Below are positions 28,102 through 38,742 of a stretch of DNA of 64,000 nucleotides, piece by piece. Location of the stretch: NCBI GenBank assembly GCA_963575745.1, contig CAUYUJ010015701.1, positions 119,501 to 183,500 of the forward strand, in the 5' to 3' direction. Origin of the DNA: Prorocentrum cordatum. Taxonomy: Eukaryota; Sar; Dinophyceae; Prorocentrales; Prorocentraceae. Within the stretch, counting starts at the first letter, position 1. The number at the start of each line of letters is the position of its first letter. The translations under genes and the position numbers were made by a program. The notes under the pieces are model-generated. The model was given only the letters and a program-made list of their open reading frames with translations, did no database searches and was not told where the DNA came from.

Positions 28102-28171
28102 CCCTACCGGACCAGGAAGCCATGCGCGTGTTCGGACAGTGCTTGCTCGCGTTGAGATACATCCACAAAAG
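28102..28171 (+). CDS. kinase exon C: helix alphaE
   Basis: From 28,104 the frame reads LPDQEAMRVFGQCLLALRYI then HK, matching helix alphaE of NEK-type kinases (..WF.QICLALKHVHDR). It ends CACAAAAG|GTCAGC, a canonical GT donor at 28,172. Joining to exon D after GCGAG gives HKRRIVHRD in frame with a phase-2 junction, the cleanest junction in the gene. The acceptor is TTCTGAG|CC at 28,101, giving a phase-1 entry. This exon fixes strand and order: it lies between the hinge exon and the HRD exon. Confidence 0.85.
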
Positions 28172-29489
28172 GTCAGCCCGCCTGCACGTCGTCCGTGCCA
28201 GTCTGTGTGACTCCTTTCGTAGCTCGTGCCCAAGCAATCCTCTCCTGTCGTTTTCAACACCATCACCGTCACAGTCACCATGATATCCCAGACATCCCGA
28301 TTCATGATCAAATCGCACTATTATTTTGCTCCTCGGAGCCTACTTTCGTGTCCTGGAGAGGCCATGCACGCAGTACCTGAGCGTTCGCCGCTTATCTCTC
28401 TCTGGCCCCTGCTGTTGTGGTTTACCGCCACGCTGGCAGTCCCCTTGGAGATGCCCCTCCGTCGAGGGTAGCGCCATAAGGGGGGGGGGCATCATAACGC
28501 ACGCGAGACAGCCGGTGTATCTGCGAGCGTGCCTGCGCGCACCGTGCAGTGGAGACCCATGCCATGAAACACCCTGCTTGCCACACCCTGCCTGGGTGTC
28601 TATGGTTTCGATGGTTTTCGTATGGAAAGCGTGACCTTCCCAAGCCAGCAGTCCATGGACGCCCTGGGGTCTTAGGGTTGGGGTTCCTGTGGAAGGTTTC
28701 TTGTGGGCGGGCCTCTACTGTAGGATCGTTCCTCGATGTGAGCATCTCCATGGGGCACCTGGACTCCGGCGACGCGTCTCGTGTGTCCGATCCGCGTTCT
28801 CGTGGCCGCGCTTCGGCTGCAGGGCACCCGCCTTCCCATGGCCACGTTTCGGTTACGAGTCTTCCGCGGCTGCCACGATCAAAGACAGCCCGTGCCTTCG
28901 AGCGTGGGGCTGGGTGGAGTGTGATACCCACGGACAGCGTTGCCGTGCCTGGCGACCCCCCGAAGGCCTCTGGCACCTGCGAGCGTTCTTGTCGCGCCTG
29001 GCTCAGGTCCCCTAGGGGGGGCTCGACGGGAAGTCGCAGTTTGGGCCAGAGCGGTTGCCCTTCTCCAGGTGGGCGCTTTCGCGAAGGCGCGAAGTAATCG
29101 CGCGTCGTGGTGCGCGATGCGCGATGTGAGGCGACCTGGACGCTTGTCAAGGTCAAAAAAGGAGGCTTTTCGAAGTGTTCGTCCTCTGGGGGATATTTTT
29201 GTTGGGTCCCAGGGGTTGTCAAACAACGACCCGGGATGGGGAAGCCGCCCTGGGGGAGGGTCGGGAGGGCAATGCCCTCCTCGTTGGAAGAGTCACGGCA
29301 CCGGATGTGTTGGCCTCTTGGCAGCCTCTCCGTGCCCCGAGATGGTCGGCGCAGTTCCAGTGGCCCCCGCGGTGCTCGACCCCCCTTCGTTGCGGCGCCG
29401 CAGTGTCATGAGGAAGGCGGCGGATGGGGAATGCGGGCACGGGGCAGGGTGAGGGGGGCGGCGAGGGGGAGGAACATGAGAAGGCGAGG
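28172..29489 (+). repeat. intron C/D 5' part with family J copy 2
   Basis: 28,553-28,730 repeats the blocks at 22,680-22,860 (CCTGCCTGGGTGTCTATGG, CCATGGACGCCCTGGGGTCT, TGTGGAAGGTTTCTTGTGGG). 29,195-29,250 with GTCAAACAACGACCCGGGAT recurs inverted at 46,740-46,790. Open frames in 28.5-29.4 kb carry no motif. Confidence 0.5.
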
Positions 29490-30110
29490 AAGAGCAGGAG
29501 AAGGAGTATGAGGAGGAAGGTAACGATGTGGATGAGATGATGACGGTGATGGTTGTGATGGTGATGTTTATTGTCATGCCGATGGTGACGGTGATGGTTA
29601 TGGTGGATGTTGATGACGATGATGCTGTTGTTAATGAGGACGATCATGATTGTGATAGTGTTGAGGATCATGATAATGATGATATTGCTGCTGACGCTGA
29701 ACATGGCGATGGTTATCATGTTGTTGTTGTTGATGGTGATGCTAGTTATGATGAGGATGATGATGATGATGCTGAGGATGATGATGATGGTTATGGCAAA
29801 TAAAATGATGATGCGGTCGATGTTGGAGGAGGATCAGGAGATGCTGCTGTTACTGATGACAATGAACTGATGATGATGCTGCTTATGATGATGGTACTGT
29901 TGGAGAACTGTTTCACCAGCATGGCTATGATTGTGATTATCATCATGCTGATCGGGATGATACTCAGGAGGAGGAGGAGGAGGATAATGAGGAAGAGGAG
30001 GAGGAGGAGGTGATTGAGGACGAGGAGTAGGGGTAGGACGATGACGAGGATGAGGATGCTGCTGATGCTGCGAATGATAGATGATGCGATCATGACAATC
30101 GAGATGATCA
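29490..30110. repeat. GAT/GGA compound microsatellite, degenerate
   Basis: Imperfect GATGATG and GGTGATG units with GGA clusters at 29,971-30,010. The many aspartate-rich ORFs here are artefacts. Confidence 0.85.
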
Positions 30111-30439
30111 TGATGATGAGGAGGAGCAGGGAGGGGGTGTACGATGAGGGAGGAGGATCAGGAGTAGGAGGTGGAGTATTAGAGCAGGAGGAGGAGGGGT
30201 GGGGTGCAGATTGGTAGCAGGTGGGGGTCGTGCAGAGGCGGATGAAGAGGCGGAGAAGCATGAAGAGCTCCGTAGTGTTCCGTCATCGCCGCCAAGCTTG
30301 CACGTGGCGCGCGGCACGCTGCTGCCGGGTGCGCGATGTCCTGCTGCCCCACCCAGAACTGGAGATGGAGGTGTGGGTGGAGGATCGGTGGTGATGTCCA
30401 ACAGGGGGGGGGCGTGAAGCTCAGGGGTACATGTGGAGG
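30111..30439. other. GGA-rich to mixed sequence, no gene
   Basis: Interrupted GGAGGA runs to 30,200, then mixed sequence around 30,240-30,420 without a recognised motif. Confidence 0.4.
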
Positions 30440-30860
30440 ATATCATGGCGGGAGGAGGAGGAGGAGGAGGAGGAGGAGAGGGAGGAGGAGGAGGAGGAGG
30501 GGAGGAGGAAGAGGAGGAGGAGGAGGAGGAGGAGGCGGAGGAGGAGGAGGAGGAGGGGAGGGGGTGGACTAGGGAGGAGGAGGAGGAGGAGGAGGACGAG
30601 GAAGAGGAGGAGGAGAAGGAGGAGGAGGAGGAGGACGAGGAGGAGGAGGAGGAGGACGAGGAGAAGGACGAGGAGGAGGAGGTGGAGGAGGAGGGAGGGG
30701 AGGAGGAGGAGGAGGAGGAGGAGGAGGAGGTGGAGGGGTGGAGGAGGAGGAGGAGGAGGAGGAGGAGGAGGAGGAGGAGGAGGAGGAGGAGGAGGAGGAG
30801 GAGGAGGAGGGAGGAGGGAGGAGGGAGGAGGGAGGAGAGAGGAGGAGGTGTAGGAGGAGG
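30440..30860. repeat. GGA microsatellite, about 400 bp
   Basis: GGA with GAC, GAA and GTG interruptions, ending in GGAGGGA units. Poly-Glu, poly-Arg and poly-Gly frames (or Pro, Leu and Ser on the other strand) result from the period. Confidence 0.95.
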
Positions 30861-31280
30861 ATGAGGAGGTGGAGGCGGGGGCCCTTACAGATCTCCGAGG
30901 TCTCACGGCCCCTCTTGGGACACGGAAGACTCGAGCTCGCCCGAAGGCAGTTCTGCTGATGTTTTCTGACGAGCCCGTCCTGGAAATTGACGGTCCAGGT
31001 TTTGTTGGATGTTTGCAGCAGGATCTCGCGTATCATTTCAGATCTGTTCTCGCCATTTAATTGGAAGATTGGTTTTTGCCGCTGCTGGCAGGGGGGGAGT
31101 TCAAACCTCCCCAACAACTGGTGGGGGGAGTCTCGTCTCCTGACCCCTCCCCGCCCCCAGGAAAATTAAAAGGGGGGGGCCTCGATCAACTCCCTCCTGC
31201 GGGAAAATTTGTGGGGGGGTCCAGAGCCGCTCTCCCCCGGGGGACAATCGTTGGTGGGTCCACAGACCCCCCCCGGGCAA
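30861..31280. other. unassigned, rich in G-runs
   Basis: 31,090-31,280 alternates GGGGGGG and CCCCC runs (GGGGGGAGTTC, CCTCCCCGCCCCC). No coding motif. Confidence 0.4.
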
Positions 31281-31495
31281 CAGTGACGACGACGATGACG
31301 ACGACGACGACGACGACGACGACAACGAACACGACCTCGACAAAGTCAACGACGACGACGACGAAAACAACGACGACGACGAACGACGCACGACTCATGA
31401 CGACAACGACGCCGACGACCACGACGACGACCGCGACGACGCCGCCGCCGCCGACGTCGACGACAACAAAGGAGCCCACGACGAGCACAGCCAAG
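31281..31495. repeat. GAC microsatellite
   Basis: GACGAC with AAC and CTC interruptions over about 210 bp. Thr-rich or Val-rich frames are artefacts. Confidence 0.9.
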
Positions 31496-32270
31496 TCAAA
31501 GGGAGCAGAGTGTATAGTAGGAGAAGAGTAGATGGGCAGAGGCAAGCAGAGTAGGGAGGGGTACGGTAGGGTAGGCAAGAGTAGTGTAGAACAGGGTCGA
31601 GTTGGAAGGCGTAAACCAGATCGGGGTACAGTCGAGTAGAGTCAAATCTACACGGGCCGAGTTGAGCAAACACAGAAGTAAGTAGGGCTCGGGCCGGACG
31701 AAAGGGGGCGGATTGGGAATGGGGGGGTGCGAAATCTGCTGCATGCAGCTGGTTTCGGCCCCGCCGCGGGCCCATTCCTCGATACTGGGAAAAACAGCTG
31801 CGTGAGCTGATTCTCACCCCCCCTTTGCTATTCCCCCCCTTTCGCACGGCCCGAAGGGCAGAGCTGAGTAGAAAAGAGTAGAGTAGAGCGAAGTAGAGTA
31901 GAGTAGAGTTTGCAAACAGAGTAGGGTAGACCAGATCAGGGCAAGACAGAGTAGAGGAGAGTAGAATAGAGAAGGCGTAGAGTAGGGGAGAGTACAGTAT
32001 GGCGAATCGAGTCGAGCAGAGAAGAGTGAAAGGGGGTTAGAGCAGTGCAGAAACAGAGTTGAGTAGAGCAGAGCTGAGTAGGGTAGAGTAGGAGTAGCGT
32101 AGAGTGGAATGGTGTTGGGCCAAAGCAGAGTAGAGTAGAGTATGTCAGGGTACAGTAGGGTAGAGTTAGGTAAAGTAGGCTAGAGCAGGGTAGAGTAAAG
32201 TTGAGTAGAGTTGATTCGAATTGAGTAGCGGAGAATCGAGCAGAGTCGGCAAGGATAATACCTGTACGAC
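31496..32270. repeat. AGAGT/GTAGA pentamer satellite
   Basis: Degenerate GTAGAGTAGAGT units over about 750 bp, interrupted around 31,690-31,850 by G-rich unique DNA. A short second block lies at 33,830-33,975. Confidence 0.85.
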
Positions 32271-32309
32271 CACCCTTCGGGTGATAAGGAGGTTCGGGGG
32301 GGAGGAACC

Positions 32310-32575
32310 AACGTCTCACTCGATCGGTCTCACTATGGATCTCGTTATCGATCTCACTATCGGTCTCGCTCGATCGATCTCACTCGATCGATCTCACAAT
32401 CGATCTCACTCGATCTATTTCATTCGATCGATCTCACACTCGATCTGACTATCGATCTCACAATCGATCTCACTATCGATCCCACTATCGATCTCACAAT
32501 CGATTTCACAATCGGTCTCACTCTCGATCTCACTATCGATCTCACTATCGATATCACAATCAACGTGATCAGCAT
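32310..32575. repeat. CGATCTCACTAT 12-bp tandem repeat
   Basis: About 20 units of CGATCTCACTAT or CGATCTCACAAT. The 12-bp period gives an ORF with an Ile/Val/Ser/Arg pattern on both strands. Confidence 0.9.
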
Positions 32576-33458
32576 CAACAACATCATCGTCATCAACGTC
32601 ATCAACCTCATCACCATCATCATTCCATCATCATCGGGACACCATTATGCTCATCACCTCATCACAATGATCATCACCATCACCAACATCGGGACACCAT
32701 CATCGTCACCATCATCATCACGAACAACATCATCATCATCGGGACACCATCATCATCATGGGACACCATCAGCATCATCACTATCTCATCATCATCATCA
32801 CGAACAACATCGTCAACATCAACATCAGCATCAGCATCATCATCACCATCATCATCACCATCATTATCGGGACACCATCATCATCATCATCAGCAACATC
32901 ATCATCACCGTCAACATCATCACCATCAGCGGGGCACCATCATCATCGTCACCATCATCATCATCACCATCATCATCAGCATCGGGCCACCATCATCAAC
33001 ATCAGCATCACCATCATCATCATGATCGGGTCACCACCATCAAAGCCATCATCATCACCTCATCATCATCCTCATCATCATCATCAGCATCGGGACACCA
33101 TTATTGTCATCATCATCAACCTCATCATCTCCATCGGGACATCATCCTCATCATCCTCATCACCATCATCATCATTCACAGCATCATCATCATCAACCTC
33201 ATCATCATCATAGGGACACCATCATCATCAGGATCTTCATCATCACCATCGTCACCATATCATCATCTCTTCATCATCAACATCATCATGATCATCATCA
33301 GCAGCATCATCATCATCGGGACACAATCATCATCATCACCACCATCATCATCATCAGCATCGTCATCATCATCACCATACTCATCCTCGTCATCATCATC
33401 ATCACCATTGGGATACCATCATCATCACCACCACCACTATCATCATCAGCATCATCGA

Positions 33459-33519
<61 letters not shown>

Positions 33520-33520
33520 G
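32576..33520. repeat. CAT microsatellite with recurring GGGACACC
   Basis: (ATC)n is interrupted about every 60-100 bp by CGGGACACCATC, giving a higher-order organisation. The His/Ser/Ile-rich ORFs (up to 419 residues) are artefacts. Confidence 0.92.
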
Positions 33521-33830
33521 GGACACCGGCGGGACACCAGCGGGACACCGCGGGCCACCAGCCCCCAGGAAGGAATCATTTGGTCCGGCCGCGCCACAGC
33601 CGGAGGCGGGACACCGGCAGGACACCGCGGGCCACAGGCCCCCGGAAAGGAATCGTTTGGTCTGGCCGCGCCTCAGCCGGAGGAGACTTTCTTCTCGCCC
33701 GCCCACGCAGCTACGCCTCGCCCGCACGAACGGCACGCACGAACAAGAAACCGAAACCGATTTCCCGGTAGGGGTGCTCTCCGTTCCATTTCGATCTCAC
33801 CCCCATCCTCTCCGATGGGAGTAGAGTGAA
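33521..33830. repeat. tandem duplication of an 80-bp unit
   Basis: CGGGACACCGCGGGCCAC, GGAAGGAATCATTTGGTC and GGCCGCGCCACAGCCGGAG recur about 80 bp later with a few changes. It begins with the GGGACACC motif of the CAT array, so it probably seeded or ended that array. Confidence 0.75.
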
Positions 33831-34920
33831 ATCAAAGTGGGGTAGAGTAGAGTATGTGAGGGTAAGGCCGGGTAGAGCAGAGTACTTAGAGTCGAATAGA
33901 GTAGGATAGAGTAGTGCGGAGCAGAGTAGAGAAGAGGAACGTAGAGAAGAGTAGAGTAGGGTAGAGTCTGGCCCAGGCGTAGGATACTGAGTGGGCTGGA
34001 TCGAGCCCTGGTCGTATTCTATCAGAGGTTGCGCTTTGCGCGGGCGCTGATGACAGGTCCGCCGCCGCCGTTGCTCACGTCGTCGTCGTCATCGTCGTCC
34101 TTGTCGTCGTCGCCGTCGCCGTCGTTATTGCCATCGTCGTCGCCGTCGTCGTTGTTGCCATGGGGGTGGGGGGGCGGTTCTGGACCCCCCCAATTCATGT
34201 TGCACCCCACATTCATTTTCCAGGGCGGGGGTGGTCCAGACCTCTCCACCAATCTTCCTGGGTGGGGTATCCGGGGCCCCTTGGTTCTTCCTGGGGGGGG
34301 GGCTGGGGTTGGGGGTGAGGGGCCCCCAAGTTTCTGACCCCCCCTTCGGAATTGTTTTAGTCGGGGGGGAGGGGCTCCCCGGTTTCTGACCCCGTCTTAG
34401 AGCATTTGTCTAGCTCGGCGACAGTGGATTGCCTTCCTTCGGTAATTCTTTCGACGGACCCGCCAGGTCAACCCAAGGCACCCGAGTCCTGTTCCTATAC
34501 GTCCTTTGTCCCCCTGACCCCTTGTCTGCGCACATGCCTCGGACAATGGTGGTGTTCGCTTCCCTCTTCCTGAGAGAACTGCGTGATCTTTGAGGCCGAG
34601 TTCGCATTACAGTCAGGACGTTCAGTAAGAAAGGATGCGCGGGCTTTGGAAGGCCCCGTCGACGCATTTCGACTGGGGCTTGCCAGCGAAAGTCGCCAAG
34701 GATGGGCCGGGCCGAAGGGGCAATGATGCAAGGGTATACAACCTTGGCAAGTCGCTCATCCTCACTGTACGCTACGACTCTACACTCACGCAGGTCCGTC
34801 TCCTGCGTAGTTTTCTCAAGGCGAAGTAGTTCGGATTGACAGATCACGCAGTTTTGCTCAAGACCATGTAGTTCTCCAGGTTTCTGGGGGTCTGCAAGTT
34901 CTACGCTCTGTTCGAAGCGA
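33831..34920. other. AGAGT block, GTC microsatellite and unassigned DNA
   Basis: AGAGT units (33,840-33,970), GTC repeats (34,078-34,160), then G/C-run rich DNA to 34,400. 34,400-34,920 is more complex and open on the minus strand, without a recognised motif. Confidence 0.45.
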
Positions 34921-35810
34921 CTGCCAATAATATGACCCAATCTCTCGGGATCCCTTCGTCTGTGCGCCCGAGGGGGGGAGGCGGAGGAGGAGGAGGAGGA
35001 GGATGAGGAGGAGGAGGAGGAGGAGGAGGAGGAGAGGAGGAGGAGGAGGAGGAGGAGGATGGAGGAGGAGGAGGAGGGAGGAGGAGGAGGAGGAGGAGGA
35101 GGAGGAGGAGGAGGAGGAGGAGGAGGAGGAGGAGGAGGAGGAGGAGGAGGAGAGTGAGAAGGAGGAGGAGGAGGAGGAGGAGGAGGAGGAGGAGGGGAGG
35201 AGGGGGACGAGGAGGAGGAGGATGAGGAGGAGAGGAAGAGGAGGAGGAGGAGGAGAAGGAGGAGGAGAGGAGGAGGAGGAGCAGGAGGAGGAGGGGGGAG
35301 GGGGAGGAGCAGGAGGAGGAGGGGGAGGGGAAGGACTGCCAATAATATGACCCAATCTCTCGGGATCCCTTCGTCTGTGCGCCCGAGGAGGGGATGCGGA
35401 GCAGGAGGAGAAGGAGGAGGAGGAGGAGGAGCAGGAGGAGGGGGAGGAGGAGGAAGGAGGAGGAGGAGAAGGAGGACGAGGAGGAGGAGGAGGAGCAGGA
35501 GGAGGAGGAGGGGGAGGCGGAGGCGAAGGAGAAGGAGGAGGAGGATGAGGCGGAGCAGGAGGAGGAGAAGTGTGGGGAGGAGGAGCAGGAGGAGGAGGAG
35601 GAGGAGGAGGCGGAGGCGGAGGAGGAGGGGAGGAGGAGAAAGAGGAGGAGGAGGAGGAGGACGAGGAGGAGGAGTAGGTGGAGGAGGAGGAGGAGACGAC
35701 GAGGAGGTGGAGGAGGAGGAGGAGGGGAGGAGGAGGAGGAGGAGGAGAGGAGGAGGAGGAGGAGGACGAGGAGGAGGAGGACGAGGAGGGGAGGAGGAGG
35801 CGGAGGCCGC
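34921..35810. repeat. duplicated module: unique 52-bp head plus GGA array, twice
   Basis: CTGCCAATAATATGACCCAA and the following ~30 bp stand at 34,919-34,972 and again at 35,336-35,389, each followed by about 360-420 bp of GGA. The GGA array was duplicated together with its flank. Confidence 0.85.
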
Positions 35811-35854
35811 GGTCCGCGGTCCGCGCGTCACGCTCGCGGTGGGCCGCCTGCGAG

Positions 35855-35876
35855 GCGGATCGTGCACCGGGACATC
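35855..35876 (+). CDS. kinase exon D: HRD (22 bp)
   Basis: GCGGATCGTGCACCGGGACATC follows GCGAG, an AG acceptor. With exon C's last two bases it reads R-RIVHRDI, the HRD motif with the catalytic-base Asp. Only 22 nt long, it may be among the smallest exons here. The next residue must come from exon E: the local sequence continues AEAAK, which is not a kinase catalytic loop, while exon E supplies KSQN. GGGACATC at the exon's end is echoed by CGGGCATC immediately before exon E. Confidence 0.85.
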
Positions 35877-36073
35877 GCGGAGGCTGCTAAGAGTGCTCCT
35901 GGCCCAGGGTGCCCCCGCCTCCTCCTCCTCCTCCTCCTCCTCCTCCTCCCCCTCCTCGTCCTCCCGAGCTCCCCGGGACTCGTGAAAGTGTTCTCCGGGG
36001 GGCGGGGGTGGGCTGGCTAGACAATCTGGGGGGCACCTTGGGCCAGGGGCTCTTCTAGCAACACCCGGGCATC
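35877..36073 (+). mobile_element. 197-bp intron that is itself an inverted-repeat element (introner candidate)
   Basis: The left arm GGCTGCTAAGAGTGCTCCTG plus GCCCAGGGTGCCCC (35,882-35,915) pairs with the right arm GGGGCACCTTGGGCCAGGGG plus CTCTTCTAGCAAC (36,029-36,062). A CTC microsatellite fills the loop. The arms begin about 6 bp and end about 11 bp from the exon junctions. Flanking octamers GGGACATC and CGGGCATC match at 6 of 8. Removing the element and one octamer restores HRDIKSQN. The right arm also resembles the MITE-A copy 4 target at 44,085-44,101 and 46,108-46,130, so other copies exist. Confidence 0.75.
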
Positions 36074-36121
36074 AAGAGCCAGAACATCTTTCTCACGAGC
36101 GTCCGCGACGTGAAGTTGGGG
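36074..36121 (+). CDS. kinase exon E: catalytic loop, beta7-beta8
   Basis: The frame reads KSQNIFLTSVRDVKLG, completing HRDIKSQNIFLT. It provides the catalytic-loop Lys and the Mg-binding Asn, in the spelling typical of NEK kinases. It ends TTGGGG|GAGCCC, which implies a GA donor (used in dinoflagellates beside GT and GC). Exon F begins GAC TTC GGC after GGGAG, giving KLG-DFG in frame. GGGAG is present at both edges. Confidence 0.88.
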
Positions 36122-36408
36122 GAGCCCAGTGCCCTCTTATTCCTTTGTGTCCTGCGGTTTCAGCCGTTGTTGTCTATGCTGCAAATGTGAGATGTGTGCA
36201 CAAGCGAGCCGATGCACATGCAGTTTATATCCTTGTACATATAATTACACGTGTGCGTTTACACACATACATATACTTATACATATGCATACATGCATGC
36301 ATGCATTCTTGTATCTATACATCTAAATCTATTTAGACAGCCCCACTACCCATCACCCACTATTTAGGCGGTGCTGTTCCTTTCTTCCTTCCCCTCCTCG
36401 GGCTTGTT
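36122..36408. other. intron E/F start, no gene
   Basis: Unassigned DNA with an AT/CATA-rich stretch at 36,235-36,335. Confidence 0.4.
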
Positions 36409-36740
36409 TCTCTTTCTCTCTCTCTCTCTCTATCCCGCCCTCTTTCTCGCTCTCTCTTTCTCTCTGTCTGTCTGTCTGTCTCTATCTCTCTCTCTCTCTC
36501 TCCCTCTCTCTTTCTCCCCCTCTTTCTCTTTCTCGTTCTCTCTCTCTCTCTCTATTTCTCTCCCTCTCTCTCTCTCGCACTTGTTTTTCATGTTTCCGCT
36601 TTTGCTCTCTCTCTCTCTTCCTCTCTCTCCTCCTCTCTCTCTCTCTTGTTCTTTGTTTCTATATGTTATCAATCTCTCTCTCTTCCTCTCTCTCTTTCTT
36701 TGTATTCTCTCTCTCTCTCACTCTGTCTTTCTTTTCACTC
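36409..36740. repeat. CT microsatellite
   Basis: About 330 bp of CTCTCT with CTGTCTGT and TTTCTC interruptions. Its complement, a GA array, is at 37,575-37,905. Confidence 0.95.
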
Positions 36741-37574
36741 CCAGATATCCAACACAATTCCTCAGATCACGCAGGGTTTGCGATGTCAGGGGTGCAGAAA
36801 CCCTGTGTTACGATTTGTTTCTTTTGGATTTCTGGGATGAATAATGAGGACGCCATTGGTGAGTTTCTGCCCTCCCGCGAACATTCGGACCAGGAGCTTT
36901 CCCAGGAGCCCCGATCCCCAGAATCCCCAGACCACCAAATATCAAAATGAAGACGTGGCTTCCACGCATCCAAATGAAGACGTGGCTCACCCCAGGAATC
37001 CCCAACTTCCAAATGAAACCGCAGGGTTTGCGATGTCAGGGGTGCGGAAGCCCTGTGTTCTCATTTATGTTTGAGCGAGCGGTGAGGAGCGAGGACGCCA
37101 TGCGTGTTCATTCGGATTTGCCTCCCTCCAGCGGGAATCCAACCCAGGAGCCCTCGCAGAAGCTCCAGTCCCCAGAATCCCAAACATCAACAGATATCCA
37201 CATCAAACACATGGCTTCTTCATTTCGCACCCCAGAAATCCCAAACACTGGGAACAACAGGTTTCCGTACCCCTCATATCGCACACCCCATGTTTTGATG
37301 TGGATGTTCGGATTTCTGGGATGGGAAGGGAGGAACTCCTGCGTGTTCATTCAGATGTGGTTGTGATGCTTGGGACTCTGGGGGCTGGAGCTCCTGCCAG
37401 AGCTCCTTGGTTGAATTTCCGCGGGGGGAGAAACTTGTAACAACCCAAGACGTCCAGTTGACGACGCAAGGCTTCCCCATGCCTGATCGCCGAAAACGTT
37501 TCACATCCAAACGAACACACAGGGTTTCTTCACTCCTGGCATCGCGTTCCTTGCTTTCCAGCACGGAGTGTGTT
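36741..37574. repeat. spacer with repeated GCAGGGTTTGCGATGTCAGG
   Basis: GCAGGGTTTGCGATGTCAGG followed by GGTGC occurs at 36,769 and 37,021. Similar ACCCCAGAAATCC and CAAATGAAGACGTGG pieces recur. This looks like a diverged tandem array of roughly 120-250 bp units. No gene. Confidence 0.6.
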
Positions 37575-37905
37575 GGGTGCTCGGGAGGAAAGAGAGCGAG
37601 AGAGAGAGAGAGAGCGAGAAAGAGACATAGAGAGAACGATAAGACACATGAGATATGACGAGAGAGCTAGAGATATATATATATATAACCATCGAGATAG
37701 AGATAGAGAGATAGAGACCACGTACACGAGAACGAACGAGAGAGAGAGAGAGAGAGACATCTGGACATACGCAGAGAGAGAGAGAGAGAGAGAAAAAGTG
37801 AGAGAGAGAGAGAGAGGTATCGAGAGAGACAGACAGACAGACAGAGGCAGACAGAGAGGCAGACAGAGCGAAAGAGAGAGGGCGAGAGAAAAAAAGAGAC
37901 ATATT
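37575..37905. repeat. GA microsatellite
   Basis: GAGAGAGA with GACAGACAGACA and ATATAT interruptions, mirroring the CT array 1.2 kb upstream, including the GACA/TGTC sub-block. Confidence 0.95.
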
Positions 37906-38735
37906 TCAGATCCAGCTGGATAAAGCTACATCCCGTTTGGAACACAATTGATTTCTCACTGTGGTGTATCGCAACCCAGAACCAGCTGATTATAGTGAGA
38001 CCCCTGTTTGGACAGTGTGCACCCGAAAGAGAATTGAGCAGGTCCCAGGCACAGCTGACCCAGGATGAATTCCTATGGGAATATGCTCATAATCGGATTG
38101 CGTTAGACCCAGCTGATCCCACATATATTCCTCAATCGAATTAGAACTGGGCAGATCCCAGATCCAGCTGATTCCACACATATTCCTACTGGGATTGAAT
38201 TTGAACCTACTTCAGATGGCGCAGATCCCAGATCCAGGTGGTTCAAACTAGATTCCGATTGGAGGCGAATTACAACTCAATTGACATGGAACAGGTATCC
38301 AGCTGATTCGAGTTTGATTTCTACTTGTAGGTAATTCGACTTGACTTGTAATAAGGGCACATCCCAGATCCAGTTGAGTCCAAGTGGGATTTCGATTGGA
38401 ATCGATGTTTTATCGAATTGGAAGGGAGCAGACCACAGGTCCAGCTGCTTCCAAACATGTTCCCAGCGGCATGGAATTATCATCTACTTAGAATTGAGCA
38501 GATCCAAGACCCAGCTGATTTCAAATCGACTCCTATTGGGTCGAATTAGAACCCAAGTGGAATGAAGTTGATCTTGCGTACAGCTATGTCCAATTTGCTG
38601 ATTGCAATTTGATTATTATTGGTTCTTGGTTCAAATCTAGTTGCCATTGAGCGGATCCCAGGCCCAGCTGTTCCCAATTGTTTTCGGATTAACCTCGAAT
38701 TCAAATCGAATTCTAATTAACATGGTGTTGAAGAC
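37906..38735. repeat. degenerate satellite of about 60-70 bp units
   Basis: CCAGCTGATTC-like motifs recur near 37,912, 37,983, 38,052, 38,109, 38,163, 38,232, 38,295, 38,370, 38,437, 38,506 and 38,660, each preceded by GCAGATCCCAGAT and followed by ATTCCTATTGGGAT-type sequence. Units are 50-75 bp and strongly diverged, so this is an old array. Confidence 0.8.
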
Positions 38736-38742
38736 TAACGCG

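Noticed and set aside
30421-31117. several overlapping poly-Glu, poly-Arg, poly-Pro and poly-Leu ORFs
   Set aside because: All three frames and both strands are open because of GGA repeats; none has coding signal.
32565-33824. 419-codon His/Ser/Ile-rich ORF
   Set aside because: Translation of the CAT array; no start context or conserved domain.
34410-35867. 485-codon Pro/Leu/Ser-rich minus-strand ORF
   Set aside because: GGA array read on the other strand, ending in unassigned DNA.
36371-36844. 157-codon Leu/Ser-rich ORF resembling a membrane protein
   Set aside because: CT dinucleotide repeat; Leu-Ser alternation is the translation of CTCTCT.
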